DNA of 64,000 nucleotides from Pyrenula massariospora (lineage: Eukaryota > Ascomycota > Eurotiomycetes > Pyrenulales > Pyrenulaceae), in the NCBI GenBank assembly GCA_021030905.1, contig JAGFMI010000003.1, positions 124,001-188,000 of the forward strand. Direction: 5' to 3'. Numbering within the stretch: the first letter of the stretch is position 1; every line of letters starts with the position of its first letter. Below are positions 33,119 to 43,799 of the stretch, one piece after another. The position numbers were made by a program, and so were the translations under genes. The notes under the pieces were generated by a model. That model made no database searches and was not told the DNA's origin. It worked only from the letters and a program-made list of their open reading frames with translations.

Positions 33119-35830
33119 TCAACGCCGCTGGCATTTCTTGCATGAAGATCTCCGTCGACGACCATGTCCACACTTGCAAGTCTTCTTTCTAGATTCGGGT
33201 CCGGACTCTACCTTGACCTGTCTCCTGCCTTTTCCTTTCAAGATCTTTTGCGCCCTATCCTGCGCCGTTGCCAAGTAACTCGATTTGGCAATGCCATTCA
33301 GCTGCTCCGTGAATCGAGAGAGATCAACTCGAGAAGCAGCCTCACCGAGCTTCTTCGTGTTACGGCTGATGGTCCTCGAAGCATCCCCGGCAAGTATTCG
33401 ACTTATCTCTGCAGAAGAGCGCACGAGTTTGGAGGTCTCTCTGCCTAGCGTCTTCATTTGTTTGCGTACTCTTCTTGAGGTCATAGAGTGATGCTGAACA
33501 GTTTTCTTAAACTCTTTAAGCTCCAAATCGATGAGGTCTGTTGTAACCTTCACTAAGGCACGAGATTGTTCTTGTATTTCGCCAGACACTTCGATAGCCA
33601 TTTTGGATACTTCCTCAATCTTGACACGTAGATCCTTGGAGGCTTGTCCATAAGCCTTCCAGATGTTTTCCTGAGCTGCCATAAGGTCCTTTCGAACTTG
33701 GTGGGAGATGACCTGCCCAGCCCTCTTCCAGCCTGCAGGTTTGAGCCATGCGCTTCCGAAGTCGACTTCAAAGGTCTCGGTAGAAAATGGTTTCGCCACC
33801 GTGATGGTCACATTCAGAGGACCATGTGCCTCATCTTGGTCGATGGCAACGGTGTAGACACTATCAAACAATTTTGCAATTGAAGAATTGATGATCGTAT
33901 TGCCGCGCTCAATCGTCACTTCAAATAGCCCTATCTTTCTCCTATTTACTAGACGTTGTGGTACCTTCACAATCATATGGTAATCACCGATAACCTGCAC
34001 CTGGAACATTTCAGAACGGTTCGTAGCGTAGACAGCAGGGTCACTGAGAAGCTGTGCAAGGTCCAATTGGGTCGAGATAGTTGACAGGCTTTTAGGTAGA
34101 CTGGTCTGTAGCGAGGTATCGGCAGACGTCCTGACAGACGTTGGCTGAGCCGAAAGGAAATAGTCTGGAGTAGTCACTGGCGCCGTAGCCAGATTGCCTG
34201 TGATCGAATTTGAAGGAACAACTGGAGACGTAGAGCTAAATCCGGAGGCGAGAAAGGAGCAGATATGGACGATGCAATAGCACAGCCAAGAGCCACCCCA
34301 ATAGGTGATATTGTAGCTAACGATAGCAATCATCGAAAGCCCACAGACGAAAAGCCCGAGCTCGAAAATAGGATGTTGAAGTGTCCGGCACATGAAAGGG
34401 TCATGTTGGAAAGCTGCGTCGATAAAACCATGCCATCTGCTTCTGAGCATCTCGATCTCGCCAAAGTCATCGTCCTCGCTGTATTTCGATGAGTTCTCCT
34501 GCTGTCTCGGCTCGTCATTCGCAGCCGAGTCGATCGCGAGCAGGCAGGATAGATTCTTGTTAAGCTGGCCGGGTTCGATGCTCTCAAACGTCTCGAGGTC
34601 GACGGGCAGTTCCTTCAGAACAACAGCTTCTGTGGCAGCTCTTGGTCTCGACTCAATGCACAGATGCAGCTTTTCATGGCCGATTAGTGAATAACCGGTA
34701 TCAGAGTTCCAAGGTGCATCATCGATGATCATCATCTCCGGGATATTATGGCGCAGGGCAAAAGTCTGCACATTCTTATTTGAATCTTGCTGTTTCAAGG
34801 AGTCACGACTTGATACTGCAATTATAGCTAGATCTGGGGCGTTCCACGTCGAGGCAGATGATATCTCGAAGAGGGCCTTTTCGGTAGAGAATCGGTCCAG
34901 TCTCGAAGTAAATAATGCGAAGTTCTTGAAAGTCATGGTGATAGAACGGGAGCCGGATGGCTCATTAAATGATACCGCAGAAAGACAATCTTCCACAACA
35001 AGCTGGGGATCGCCAGGCACGACAGTCGACAGCGTCGGAGTCGAGCATGACGCAGACTTTTGGGGTTGGAATGCATTAAGCTTTGTGATGGACTCTTTGG
35101 TGCGCCCAGCATTCAATGCTTCTGTGAGCTTTTGAAGTATTCGGCCCCTTGCCCATGTGTCTCCGGCGAATAGAACTCGAAAAGGTCTGTCTAAATTGAA
35201 AGGGGTCTTAGACATGGTCATTCTAGCTGTTCCTAGTAGAGTGCCACTGACTTGGTCTAGCGGTAAAGCTGGGGCAAGTCGTTCAGATAGAGTGCGGGTC
35301 TCAGATTCGTCGAACACGCGGATGGTATGCTTTAAATCGACCATCTCCGCCTCAGGCCAGCTCTGAGGTTCCTGAAATTCGATAGCTTCAAAGGGAGGTG
35401 CCTTGGTAGTCACAGCACTGTCTTGTGTCTCGTAGATTGTGCTTTCTTCAGGTGTATGTCGCTGTCGTGGCTCCGGAGACCATGGTCGATCTTCTTCTCC
35501 ATCCTCGTCTTGAACGCTCTCTGACTCGTCGCCAGTAAGGCTATGGACATCTTCTGGGGTGTGATGGTCCAGCAAAGAAGCATGATCGGTGCTTTGGGAT
35601 CGGGTATCGTCAAGGCTGAGGTCAGAAGAGCTAAGAGTAGCCCAGCTCTCGCTCAAGGAGCTGGAAGGACGTTCGATATGCACTCCATCATCCATGTTGA
35701 TGGATCGGGAATGAGAAATAAGGCTGTGAATCGATGGGTGTTCTTGCAGCAGAGGGAAGTCGAAAGACAGCGGTGGAAATTGTCTTTTACGAGAGTCTGT
35801 CTGAGGGTGAGTACGGTCAGCCTCATCCAT
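33119..35830 (-). CDS. Unknown fungal membrane protein with disordered N-terminus and coiled-coil tail
   Basis: Single exon of 903 residues from the ATG at 35830 (MDEADRTHPQ). The frame stays open to 36013, but the extra 61 residues are Pro/Leu/His-rich and look untranslated. Residues ~1-160 are acidic, Ser/Asp/Glu-rich (SESWATLSSSDLSLDDTRSQ). About 200-440 looks globular alpha/beta, with RPFRVLFAGDTWARGRIL, LAIIAVSSRDS and EMMIIDDAPW, loosely like the core strands of a nucleotide-binding fold but without a P-loop. A hydrophobic segment at ~490-531 (GLFVCGLSMIAIVSYNITYW and following) is one long or two short membrane helices. A beta-rich region (~595-700) and long charged helices follow, and the C-terminus is CKCGHGRRRRSSCKKCQRR. 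I do not recognise a named family. The topology suggests an organelle or nuclear envelope membrane protein; that is inference. Confidence 0.75.
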   Translation of the reverse strand: MDEADRTHPQTDSRKRQFPPLSFDFPLLQEHPSIHSLISHSRSINMDDGVHIERPSSSLSESWATLSSSDLSLDDTRSQSTDHASLLDHHTPEDVHSLTGDESESVQDEDGEEDRPWSPEPRQRHTPEESTIYETQDSAVTTKAPPFEAIEFQEPQSWPEAEMVDLKHTIRVFDESETRTLSERLAPALPLDQVSGTLLGTARMTMSKTPFNLDRPFRVLFAGDTWARGRILQKLTEALNAGRTKESITKLNAFQPQKSASCSTPTLSTVVPGDPQLVVEDCLSAVSFNEPSGSRSITMTFKNFALFTSRLDRFSTEKALFEISSASTWNAPDLAIIAVSSRDSLKQQDSNKNVQTFALRHNIPEMMIIDDAPWNSDTGYSLIGHEKLHLCIESRPRAATEAVVLKELPVDLETFESIEPGQLNKNLSCLLAIDSAANDEPRQQENSSKYSEDDDFGEIEMLRSRWHGFIDAAFQHDPFMCRTLQHPIFELGLFVCGLSMIAIVSYNITYWGGSWLCYCIVHICSFLASGFSSTSPVVPSNSITGNLATAPVTTPDYFLSAQPTSVRTSADTSLQTSLPKSLSTISTQLDLAQLLSDPAVYATNRSEMFQVQVIGDYHMIVKVPQRLVNRRKIGLFEVTIERGNTIINSSIAKLFDSVYTVAIDQDEAHGPLNVTITVAKPFSTETFEVDFGSAWLKPAGWKRAGQVISHQVRKDLMAAQENIWKAYGQASKDLRVKIEEVSKMAIEVSGEIQEQSRALVKVTTDLIDLELKEFKKTVQHHSMTSRRVRKQMKTLGRETSKLVRSSAEISRILAGDASRTISRNTKKLGEAASRVDLSRFTEQLNGIAKSSYLATAQDRAQKILKGKGRRQVKVESGPESRKKTCKCGHGRRRRSSCKKCQRR

Positions 35831-37159
35831 GGGGGAGATAGTAGAGATGATAGATGTCAGGCTGTGGTGAAGGGGTAGCGGTGGGAAACCACCAAACCGA
35901 AGTGAATGTGGGCGAGGCTTCTGAAGGCGTAAAAGGTGAAAATTATTAGGAAGAGGCTTGGAGTAACAGGTACCTGTGTCCGTCGTCACTTGTAGTGAGC
36001 TATTTGGTACCACGGTAAGGCAACAGGACCCCGCGGATGACTGGTATGGTTAGCCCGGTGACAGTCCGTCAGGCGTCTTTGCAGCTGCCACGCAGTTGAG
36101 AAGTAGGTGTTCTTGAAGTTTGGCGATAGGTAAGAGCTCGTCGTCCAGATCTTCGACAGCAAGCTGGCGTGGGAGAGAAAGCTCAGGGTCGATGGGTTGA
36201 AAGGGATGCGTGTACCCCTCGGAGGTGGAAGGTGGGCTGTCGTTGGAGCCTGGGCAAGACACTCTGAGGCAGCGCGGGGCAGTGACGCGCTAAGACCACT
36301 CCGCCGTATCACGATAACGGAGGCTCCGTAGCTCCCTTACCTACCTAGCCAACGACACAGACCTACGCAAAGCGAAGCAAACTCTGTCAGGAGCTCTTGA
36401 GACATGTGCAGAGACTTGAGCAGATACGGGGCAGTCGAAGATGCCACTGGAGTACCCAGGCTGATCGTCTCCAAAGTCCAGGACAAACTTGATTGCGGTG
36501 CAAGTGATCCTGGGAACAAGACCAGTCTCCATCTACCTTCTATTCTCTCACGCATTTAGCATGATACCTTTTCGAAGAACTGGAACACACAGTTGTTCGA
36601 TAACACAGCTATGTACAGAAGTTTGAAAAGCCTGCTGTCGCGTTCCTGGAGGCCCCACAGCTCCACGATCATGCCCACCCAAAGCAACACGAGAACGATG
36701 CCCCCAGAGACTTTGGGTATCAGGACCTGCAGAAGACCTTGATGGTGAAGAAACGTGGGCGGATTTATCAAAGAGTTCTCCGATTTGTGTTAGCGAGAGG
36801 CGTCTCTCGTAGGTAAGGTGGTTCGTCGCAGAGTCTGTTGATCCAAGAAGTGGGTAGGAATGTTCCTATGATAAGAGTGACTTGTTTCTTTTCAGACAGG
36901 TTTCGTGGGGAAAGCGGCCAGGCATAATGACTGAAGAACCATCCAAACAGAGTTTCCATTAGATCGTATTGCGGAAGATGTGTTGTGTAAACATCTGCCG
37001 TACCAAGGCAGCTGAACCTCATCAACGCCGACAACACCGGTCCCCTCCGGCCATGCAATTAGTCGATTTCGGAAACGACATGTACAATGTCATGTAACTC
37101 CACTCCAAGCTTTGTGAGTATGCCGCAACTCTGAAAAACCAAGATGCAAAGAGTCATAG
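35831..37159. other. Intergenic region with unassigned short frames
   Basis: About 1.3 kb between two minus-strand genes. It contains the leader of the 903-residue membrane protein gene and the 3' UTR of the GT15 gene. Minus-strand frames at 36337-36555, 36556-36771 and 36768-37058 are close together, and the middle one is hydrophobic. I could not join them by convincing splice sites or match a family. They could be remnants of a lost membrane-protein gene or chance. Confidence 0.4.
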
Positions 37160-38894
37160 CTATGGCGAAGCCCATCCCCCGGCCACCTCGACCCATTCAG
37201 CAAGGCAGCTTCCCTGCTTACCTTCGACATCGACGATGTCTGTATCGCACTTGCATCGACACCCAACGCCGTTCTCTTTGACCGGATCAGGCGTCGCCCA
37301 ATACTCGTCCTCCTCTTGACGTTTCTTCTCATCGTTTGTGGTCTTCTCTATAAACGGTATCCGGGGCAGCTGCCTAGCGGGTGCGTTGGCCGGGCAATGT
37401 TGTATCGTTGTATGTCGATAACCAAAATCGCGGAAATAGTGAATGTCTCGGGGGGCGAGCAAAGCTCCAGCTGCAAGTGAATGAATTGGCGCATCTCCCC
37501 ACTGCAAGAGGTTAGTTACAAATCGTGCTTCCCAGGCTCAAGATCACAGACCCTTTCCATCCAAAAGCCACCACTCCTATCCATCATCTGGAAGAAGTCC
37601 TCATATTCTGTACTGCGGAACCAGTCCAGACGTGCAATCTCGAAGTTACTCCAGAAATGGCACATGTTGTATTTCTCACCTTCCATTGCCTCCGGGTCTA
37701 CATCCGTGATCAAGTGGTGGCCTGGCTCGGTCTGAAGTATTTCCTGCGGCAAAGAGTGCTTTGGTTTAGAGGTATCGGGAAGCGGTTTTTCCTCTTCCTC
37801 GGGTTGTGGCTCAAGGAACATCTCCCAAAGACCCTGGGACTTAATCTTGTTGACACGCTTGTACGCAGCTGCATATCGAAAGATGTTTGGCACGGTCTCC
37901 TTCAATTCCTTAACAGCGATAGTGAAACCGTATGTTTTGTTTGCTTCGATCATCTCAAGGAAAGGATCGCTGTGGAGTGATTAGCCATATTATTTCCTGT
38001 AGATTGCAGGACGAGACTGACTATGTGATGTCGCAAAAGTACTTGATCTCGGGCTCGAGCCTCCAGTACCATTCATACTTTTGGAGAAGTTCGTGCTTGT
38101 AGAAGAAACTGCTTAACTGTGAGCAACCTTCTACATAGCTAGAACAGGTTAATCATACCCAGAATAGAAGCGACACATGTGGTGGTAGCTCTCCATGCCT
38201 CCATACATGATTGCAAGATCTCCTTGTACTGAGATGCCTTCCTTGGCCACCGACTTGTCCACCCACTCTGGGTAGCCCCACATACTGGGGTCGATTTTTC
38301 CAAATTCCGCTTTAGCGCTTGTGTAGTTGGTAATTGTGTCTTTGAAAGACTGTTCAAACTCTCCGTCATTGAGGAAGACGTAGGGATAGTTGAACCACCG
38401 ATTGAAGTGTCGTTCGATCGATTTGACAGATTGTATGACCCCATCGAGCTCGCTATTCCGGGCCAACACTACAAAAGCGGCATTTGCTCGGGGTTTCTTC
38501 ATCTCTTCTTCCGGCCACCTGCATCCTGTCTCGAACACTTTATCATGCTGTTCATTAATTTTTCTAAACCATGTCAGCTCCAGTTTTATACCACAAGTGG
38601 GGAGGCGAACCTTATCGAAGGCGGTGCTCCGGCTGGCATTAGTATTCGTGCTGGAGATGAAGGATGTCGAGCGATCAATATGAGGATTGTGAGAATTACT
38701 AGACACGGAAAAATCAAGACGAATCCTAAAGGTATAGAGATAGACGAATTGCCCTTTAACCGGACTCTCCTTCGGAAGAAGGCTAATCGCGACCGGACTT
38801 GGCTCTTCTCGTCTTTAAGATTGTTGAAAGACGGTACACTAGGTGGCAATGGCAGCCGTTTGGATATTTGTTGTAACCATCCCATTTTGCTCAT
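37160..38894 (-). CDS. GT15 alpha-1,2-mannosyltransferase (Ktr/Kre2 family)
   Basis: Five exons on the minus strand: 38611-38894, 38159-38563, 38022-38108, 37552-37969 and 37160-37501, giving 511 residues. Introns are 47-52 nt; the last uses a GTCTGT donor, chosen because it restores the family sequence MERWGDAPIHSLAAG. The protein is type II: a short basic N-terminus, then a signal anchor at about residues 53-72 (IPLGFVLIFPCLVILTILIL), then the lumenal catalytic domain. Family blocks are ANAAFVVLARNSELDGVIQS, FNRWFNYPYVFLNDGEF, YEWYWRLEPEIKYFCDITYD, NKTYGFTIAVKELKETVPN and YNMCHFWSNFEIARLDWFR. The enzyme adds alpha-1,2-mannose from GDP-mannose to N- and O-glycans in the Golgi. The C-terminal Cys-containing tail (GVGCRCKCDTD) is also seen in family members I recall. 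Which Ktr paralogue it is cannot be decided here. Confidence 0.92.
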
Positions 38895-39947
38895 CTTTCT
38901 TGCCGCGGGTTCCGCCCGCTCGGTTGGGACTGGCAGGGCGCCGATGACGCTATAGTATGCGTGTCTAGGATATCTTTATCAACACAGGAATGGCGAACCA
39001 GCAGTAGTCCTGCAATATTTAAAGGCGTAGGAACTCCGGTATCGTAGACGCAAAACGAGCGACGTGGAGGCGTGCAATCCTCCTTCCCCAATGAATTGTT
39101 GTGGAGCGTGTCCCTTCTTAGCAACAGACGCAACCCTTCCTGCGTAGACACTAGTCAAAGGCACGAGATTCGAAGAGCTTTCGGCGCATTCGAGGATCGG
39201 AAGGTCGCGAGATAGGGTATCTGACGTTGAAAGTAGGGAGATAGGAGGACGTCTGAACCTTTGCCGGGGTGGCTGTGCCAAGAGAAAAGGATGCGCAAGC
39301 CTATGGGGATTTCTCGTGTTGAATCTTAGCCGGCGACCACTGCAGTTCTGGCTCAAATGCCACGCGGCGGGCAATCAGGTATGGACAGCATCGCAGTCGC
39401 AAAGAATATCGAAGCATTGGTCGAAAGGTTGAGAAAAGCTCTAGTGACCACCTTAGCCAGTTCAATTTCAGCCCCGGCATCCTGTCCCCTGACTTCTGTC
39501 TCCAACCCTCTCACTCTAAAAAGCCACCCCGCCAAGCCGCCGGTGCGATTCCGTCCGGACCTCAAAGGGGGGGGACACGCTCTATCAGAAGTACAAACCT
39601 GTTCACCTCTCCTGCTCGTTCTCCCCCAGGAATCAGCACCTCTACGACGTCCTGATCATTCACGTCAGCATGCAACCTACCGCCGACCACCCTCGTGCAT
39701 ATACTTAGGAGCAATCCAGGATCAAAGCCCTACCAACGCGTCGGAACTGCCTGCTACAACCTCCCCCGCACCCGCCCAACATCCCCTGCGCCATGTAGCA
39801 GAGTAGCCCGTCGTTGGCCGTGAGCGTCTTCACCCTCAAACATGACCGAAAAGGCGACCTGAACCCGACATTATTTGGATCGCCAACTTGCACACGACTC
39901 TCCTTCCCTTTCCCTCTCTCTCCCCTTCTATCATCATCTTGCGCATC
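38895..39947. promoter_or_regulatory. Divergent promoter region between GT15 and double-PH genes
   Basis: About 1.05 kb. A 149-codon + strand frame at 39357-39806 begins plausibly (helical, charged) but turns Pro/Ser-rich, and another frame becomes more protein-like downstream of 39570. It could be a small spliced gene, but no family is recognised and I do not annotate it. The last 60 bp before 39948 is a C/T tract typical of a transcription start region. Confidence 0.45.
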
Positions 39948-41213
39948 ATGGCGGAGGTACAAACTTCGACCATTTTGCGTACACGATCTTCGACCCCACC
40001 GAGGCACGTCCAGATTCCTGCAAGTAAGATTTTCCCGCATCAGGCGAGCGATCCTGTGGCCCCACACGCCTCGTCCAAAAGTGGACATCTCAACCTCGAC
40101 ACTTTTTCACCTGTCAACCAGCATGGCAGTTTTGACTACGACAGAGTCATCAAGAGTGGCAAGATCCATCGCCGAGTGAAACGAAAGGGGGCATGGAAAC
40201 CATCATGGAAGTCAGCACAGCTGGTGCTTCGGCCGAACCTGCTCTCAATTTACAAAGACGAGGAAGCGACAGAATTACGTGCATCGATTTCCCTCTCAGA
40301 TGTTACTGCAGTCGCCCGGGTACGGAAAACCCATACCCAGAATGTGTTTGGCGTTTTCTCTCTATCGAAGAACTACCATTTTCAAGGCGCTTCCGAGCAA
40401 GACACTGTCAACTGGGTCAACCGGATCCGGCTAGAAGCTAAAGTCGATGAAAATGACGAAATATTCTTGAATAGTCCTTCCCAGCGTCAAGCACACGCCC
40501 GGCGGAATCCCTCTGAAACTTCTGATCATTCTATTGGGGACGAAAGTGATCGACCCAGCTCTCCAGAGCTCGGCCAGTGGGGTATGACTACCCATAAAGC
40601 CCGTCCAAAGATGTCTTCAACAAGGACAAAAGAAACGTTGCATACCCATGACTTTTCCGGAAACGAAGCCATGACTTCTTATTCCGATTTTTCAGATACG
40701 GGTCCCGCAGTTGGATCACTTCCCAAATCCTACAACAATCTAATACCTCCCTCTAAATACGGATCCTCACCTCCAGAAGAGTCTTCGCGTCCAAATCTAT
40801 CAGCACGCAATATCAGCCAGATGTCTGGTTTCGACATGCAGCAGGATCCCGAGCGAGTCATTCGTCAGGGTTGGCTATATTGTCTGAAGACCAAAGGCGG
40901 AGTGAAGCAATGGAAGCACCTCTGGGTGGTATTACGCCCAAAGTCACTAACGTTCTATAAGAACGAGCAAGAGTATTCTGCTTTGAGGATTGTGTCAATG
41001 TCCTCCGTCATTAACGCCGCCGATATTGATCCCATATCCAAGACGAAGCAATTCTGCTGGCAAGTTATTACCGAAGAAAAGACATATCGCTTTTCCGTTT
41101 CCGATGAAGATGCGCTGGCGAAATGGCTAGGTGCGATGAAAAGTGTGCTTGCAAAAAGGCACGAGGCGTTGAGAAAAGGTGTTGAGATAAAAGCCGTCAA
41201 GGCGGGGCCTTGA
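39948..41213 (+). CDS. Double PH-domain protein (Opy1-like)
   Basis: Single exon, 421 residues from the ATG opening MAEVQTSTIL; the frame is open 20 codons upstream but that part is a translated C/T-rich leader. The first PH domain is at ~68-168 (VIKSGKIHRRVKRKGAWKPS, SAQLVLRPNLLSIYKDE, closing with QDTVNWVNRIRLEAK). A Ser-rich linker follows to ~300, and the second PH domain is at ~305-405 (VIRQGWLYCLKTKGGVKQWK, LWVVLRPKSLTFYKNEQEYS, closing with ALAKWLGAMKSVLAKR). Both have the C-terminal helix with the invariant Trp. Yeast Opy1, also with two PH domains, binds PI(4,5)P2 and modulates Mss4/PI4P-5-kinase signalling. That parallel rests on architecture, and residue-level lipid specificity is not established. 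It is divergent from the GT15 gene. Confidence 0.88.
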   Translation: MAEVQTSTILRTRSSTPPRHVQIPASKIFPHQASDPVAPHASSKSGHLNLDTFSPVNQHGSFDYDRVIKSGKIHRRVKRKGAWKPSWKSAQLVLRPNLLSIYKDEEATELRASISLSDVTAVARVRKTHTQNVFGVFSLSKNYHFQGASEQDTVNWVNRIRLEAKVDENDEIFLNSPSQRQAHARRNPSETSDHSIGDESDRPSSPELGQWGMTTHKARPKMSSTRTKETLHTHDFSGNEAMTSYSDFSDTGPAVGSLPKSYNNLIPPSKYGSSPPEESSRPNLSARNISQMSGFDMQQDPERVIRQGWLYCLKTKGGVKQWKHLWVVLRPKSLTFYKNEQEYSALRIVSMSSVINAADIDPISKTKQFCWQVITEEKTYRFSVSDEDALAKWLGAMKSVLAKRHEALRKGVEIKAVKAGP

Positions 41214-41873
41214 ATTGGCTTCCGGTAGTCAATGATTAGAATGAGCAATGATTATGAGTACGCTGTTATCAATAGTACATATGTTAGCTGTCAAATTAAA
41301 TCTATACCTCGGCTCGGCTCTCAGTTTGTGGTGCAATTCGGACATGTTTCGCCTACAATCTTCCGGATCGAGTGCGACGCCTATTCTTCCTCTTTCGTAA
41401 AACCGCGGGTGGCAATCAAGCAACAAAGTGTCTTTAGAAGAAATAATTTACCCGATTTACAAAGCCTCGACTGGTCACTTGCACGTTGCATCAGGGGTAA
41501 ATTCAGAGCCTGACTAAATTTACAACAACGCCAAGAGCGCAAGGCTGAAAAGGAACATCGCGCATTTGAAACAACATAATCCCTTAACTTCTGGGTATGA
41601 GAATAGACTTTCGCAACTTGCTTGTCCGGACCAGGCCTCTAGCACCGATTTTTGAAAGGACCTGATTTGTATCTAGCGTTCGCCACTTCAAACTACCACA
41701 TTGGGATTGTCCAATGACATAATCAGCATTTTTTAAATGTTTAACGAATCAGGGAGGATTTTAGTGAAATCGACGTGGATCTTCGTGCCGTCTACACAAG
41801 CATTCGGTGCTTCAAAGCATCTTATATGCCTAGAGCTCATACTATTAGTCACTCTTGACGTCCAACCCCTAGC
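41214..41873. other. Intergenic region upstream of the DMT transporter
   Basis: About 660 bp between tandem + strand genes; A/T-rich, with no gene or clear site visible. Confidence 0.55.
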
Positions 41874-43300
41874 ATGAGGTCTTTAGAACATCCATTTATT
41901 GCCTCAACCGACGACCATGGGAATTCAGATGGGTCGCTAAGGTCCCCTATCGAAATGCGACATTCTCCACAGGCATCTCATGGCTCTCCGCGGCTTTCTT
42001 TCGATGATCATGCGAATTCTCGGCCGGGTCTTACACCTGCACAGGGGAAGACGAAACGCTTAGCGAGGCATACGTTGGGTCTTATTTGTCTTCTTTGCGT
42101 GGTCTTCCTTTGGACATTGTCGAACTTTCTTGGAAGCGTAGAGATCCTTCCTTTATTCTTGATGTAAAGATTGTATCTGACATTTGATAGACCCTTCTTG
42201 CTGATGGCACCTATTCGAAGCCCCTTTCTGTAACCTACATCAACACTGCGGTCTTCACGACTCTTCTCGTCCCAATTCTTGCAAAACGTACTTACCGCCG
42301 TTACCGTTTCCGGCAACACCAGTCTGCCTCCTCATCTGCTCTGAAATCAATCTCCACGTTCGGCCATGCTCCTGGCTCCAAGCACCTCGGCATCCTCCCA
42401 ACCGCTCGTCTCGCCCTCTCCTTCTGTATCCTCTGGTTCCTCGCCAACTATTTCGCCATGGCCAGCCTCCAGCACACCACTGTGGCCAGCGCCACGATTC
42501 TCACCTCGACATCCAGCATCTGGACACTAGTCATCGGCGCCCTTGCTCGAGTCGAGAAATTCACTGTTCGCAAACTCCTCGGTGTCATCGCCTCCCTTTG
42601 CGGCATAATCATCATCTCACGCCTCGATCTCTCTTCCAAAACCGACCCCTCAAAGACGAAGGAGGATGGCTCCGGCTCTGGCTCAAGCTTCCCCGACAAA
42701 CCGCCCGCCGAGCTCTTCCTTGGTGATGCCATGGCCTTTCTCTCCGCTATCCTCTACGGCCTCTACACCATTTCTCTCAAGATCAAAACCTCCCAGCCCA
42801 ACCCCTCCCCAACGAATCCGAAGCAGAATCTCACCCTCCACATGCCCCTATTCTTCTCTATCGTCGGTCTTCTCAACACCGTCCTGCTCCTCCCCTTGTT
42901 CCCCATCTTCCACTACACGCACCTCGAAACCTTCTCCCTGCCTCCAACGAGGCGGATCTGGACCATCATCCTCGTCAACTCTGCCTCTAGCCTCGCCAGC
43001 GACATCATGTGGGCGTATGCCATGGTGCTTACCAGCCCGCTTGTAGTCACGGTGGGGCTGAGCTTGACGATCCCGTGCAGCCTGGTCGGGGAGATGTTCG
43101 TGCAGGGGCGGGTTGAGGGCTGGGGGTACTGGGTTGGGGCGGCGGTTGTGGTTGCTGGATTCGCGGTGGTGGATGGCGAGGAGGTGAGGGAGGAGAAAGA
43201 GGTGGAGGCTAAAGAGGAGGAGAGGGGACAGGAAGGTGAAGGGGAAGAGCAGAGGGGGCTGCTACAGGAGGGTGAAGGGGAGACGGAGAGGGATGATTGA
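41874..43300 (+). CDS. Drug/metabolite transporter superfamily (EamA/SLC35F-like) membrane protein
   Basis: Two exons, 41874-42137 and 42191-43300, giving 457 residues. The 53-nt intron falls inside the first membrane-helix region and joins WTLSNFLGS to TLLADGTYSKPLSVTYINTA, the pattern of the yeast Thi74/YML018C group. About ten transmembrane helices can be seen, including LGLICLLCVVFLWTLSNFL, LSFCILWFLANYFAMASL, TLVIGALARVEKFTVRKLLG and WGYWVGAAVVVAGFAVVD. The hallmark segment TTVASATILTSTSSIWTLVI follows the NYF helix. Yeast relatives sit in vacuolar or mitochondrial membranes and their substrates are poorly known; solute-carrier group SLC35F is the animal counterpart. The C-terminal ~45 residues are a Glu/Gly/Arg-rich cytoplasmic tail encoded by purine-rich DNA. 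Substrate unknown. Confidence 0.88.
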
Positions 43301-43799
43301 TTGGCGGACGATTTGTTTATCATATGGGACTTGCGTGTATTGCATTTGGCTGGGTTGGAATTATGCTGTATTTGGCGTGTAATTGTTAAAGCGCGTTTGG
43401 ATAGTGTGCCATCATAGTCAAACTATCATAATGTGCATAGGCCACAATTACCCTATTTGCATTCCTCAATCTACATCGAATGCTCGATAATCATATTGAT
43501 GGCTAGAGCCTTTAAACAACCTCCACATGGCACCAAGTAGGAAGTTCAAATTGTTGACGATATCTTATTTTAACCGCTACTTGCTAATAGGGGTCTCAAA
43601 ACAAAGATAGATGCTTTACCAAATCGATCGCTGTGCGCCTTTCTGGTTGCCCCAAAAAAGAAAATCTCGCCACCAGTCTCGGTCAAGGCCTTCTGACGCT
43701 CTACATGCAGCTTAAGGGTGCATCCATCTCAAACACGATGTCTATTGCCGCCCCTACTTGAATGGGAGACCTCAGGCCCCTCCCCATCGCTCCATCTCC
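43301..43799. other. Convergent intergenic region
   Basis: About 500 bp holding the 3' UTRs of the transporter (+) and YPT7 (-). No gene seen. Confidence 0.6.

Noticed and set aside
39357-39806. 149-codon + frame before the double-PH gene
   Set aside because: Starts plausibly but degenerates to Pro/Ser-rich sequence; no family recognised and no consistent splice model. Left unannotated.
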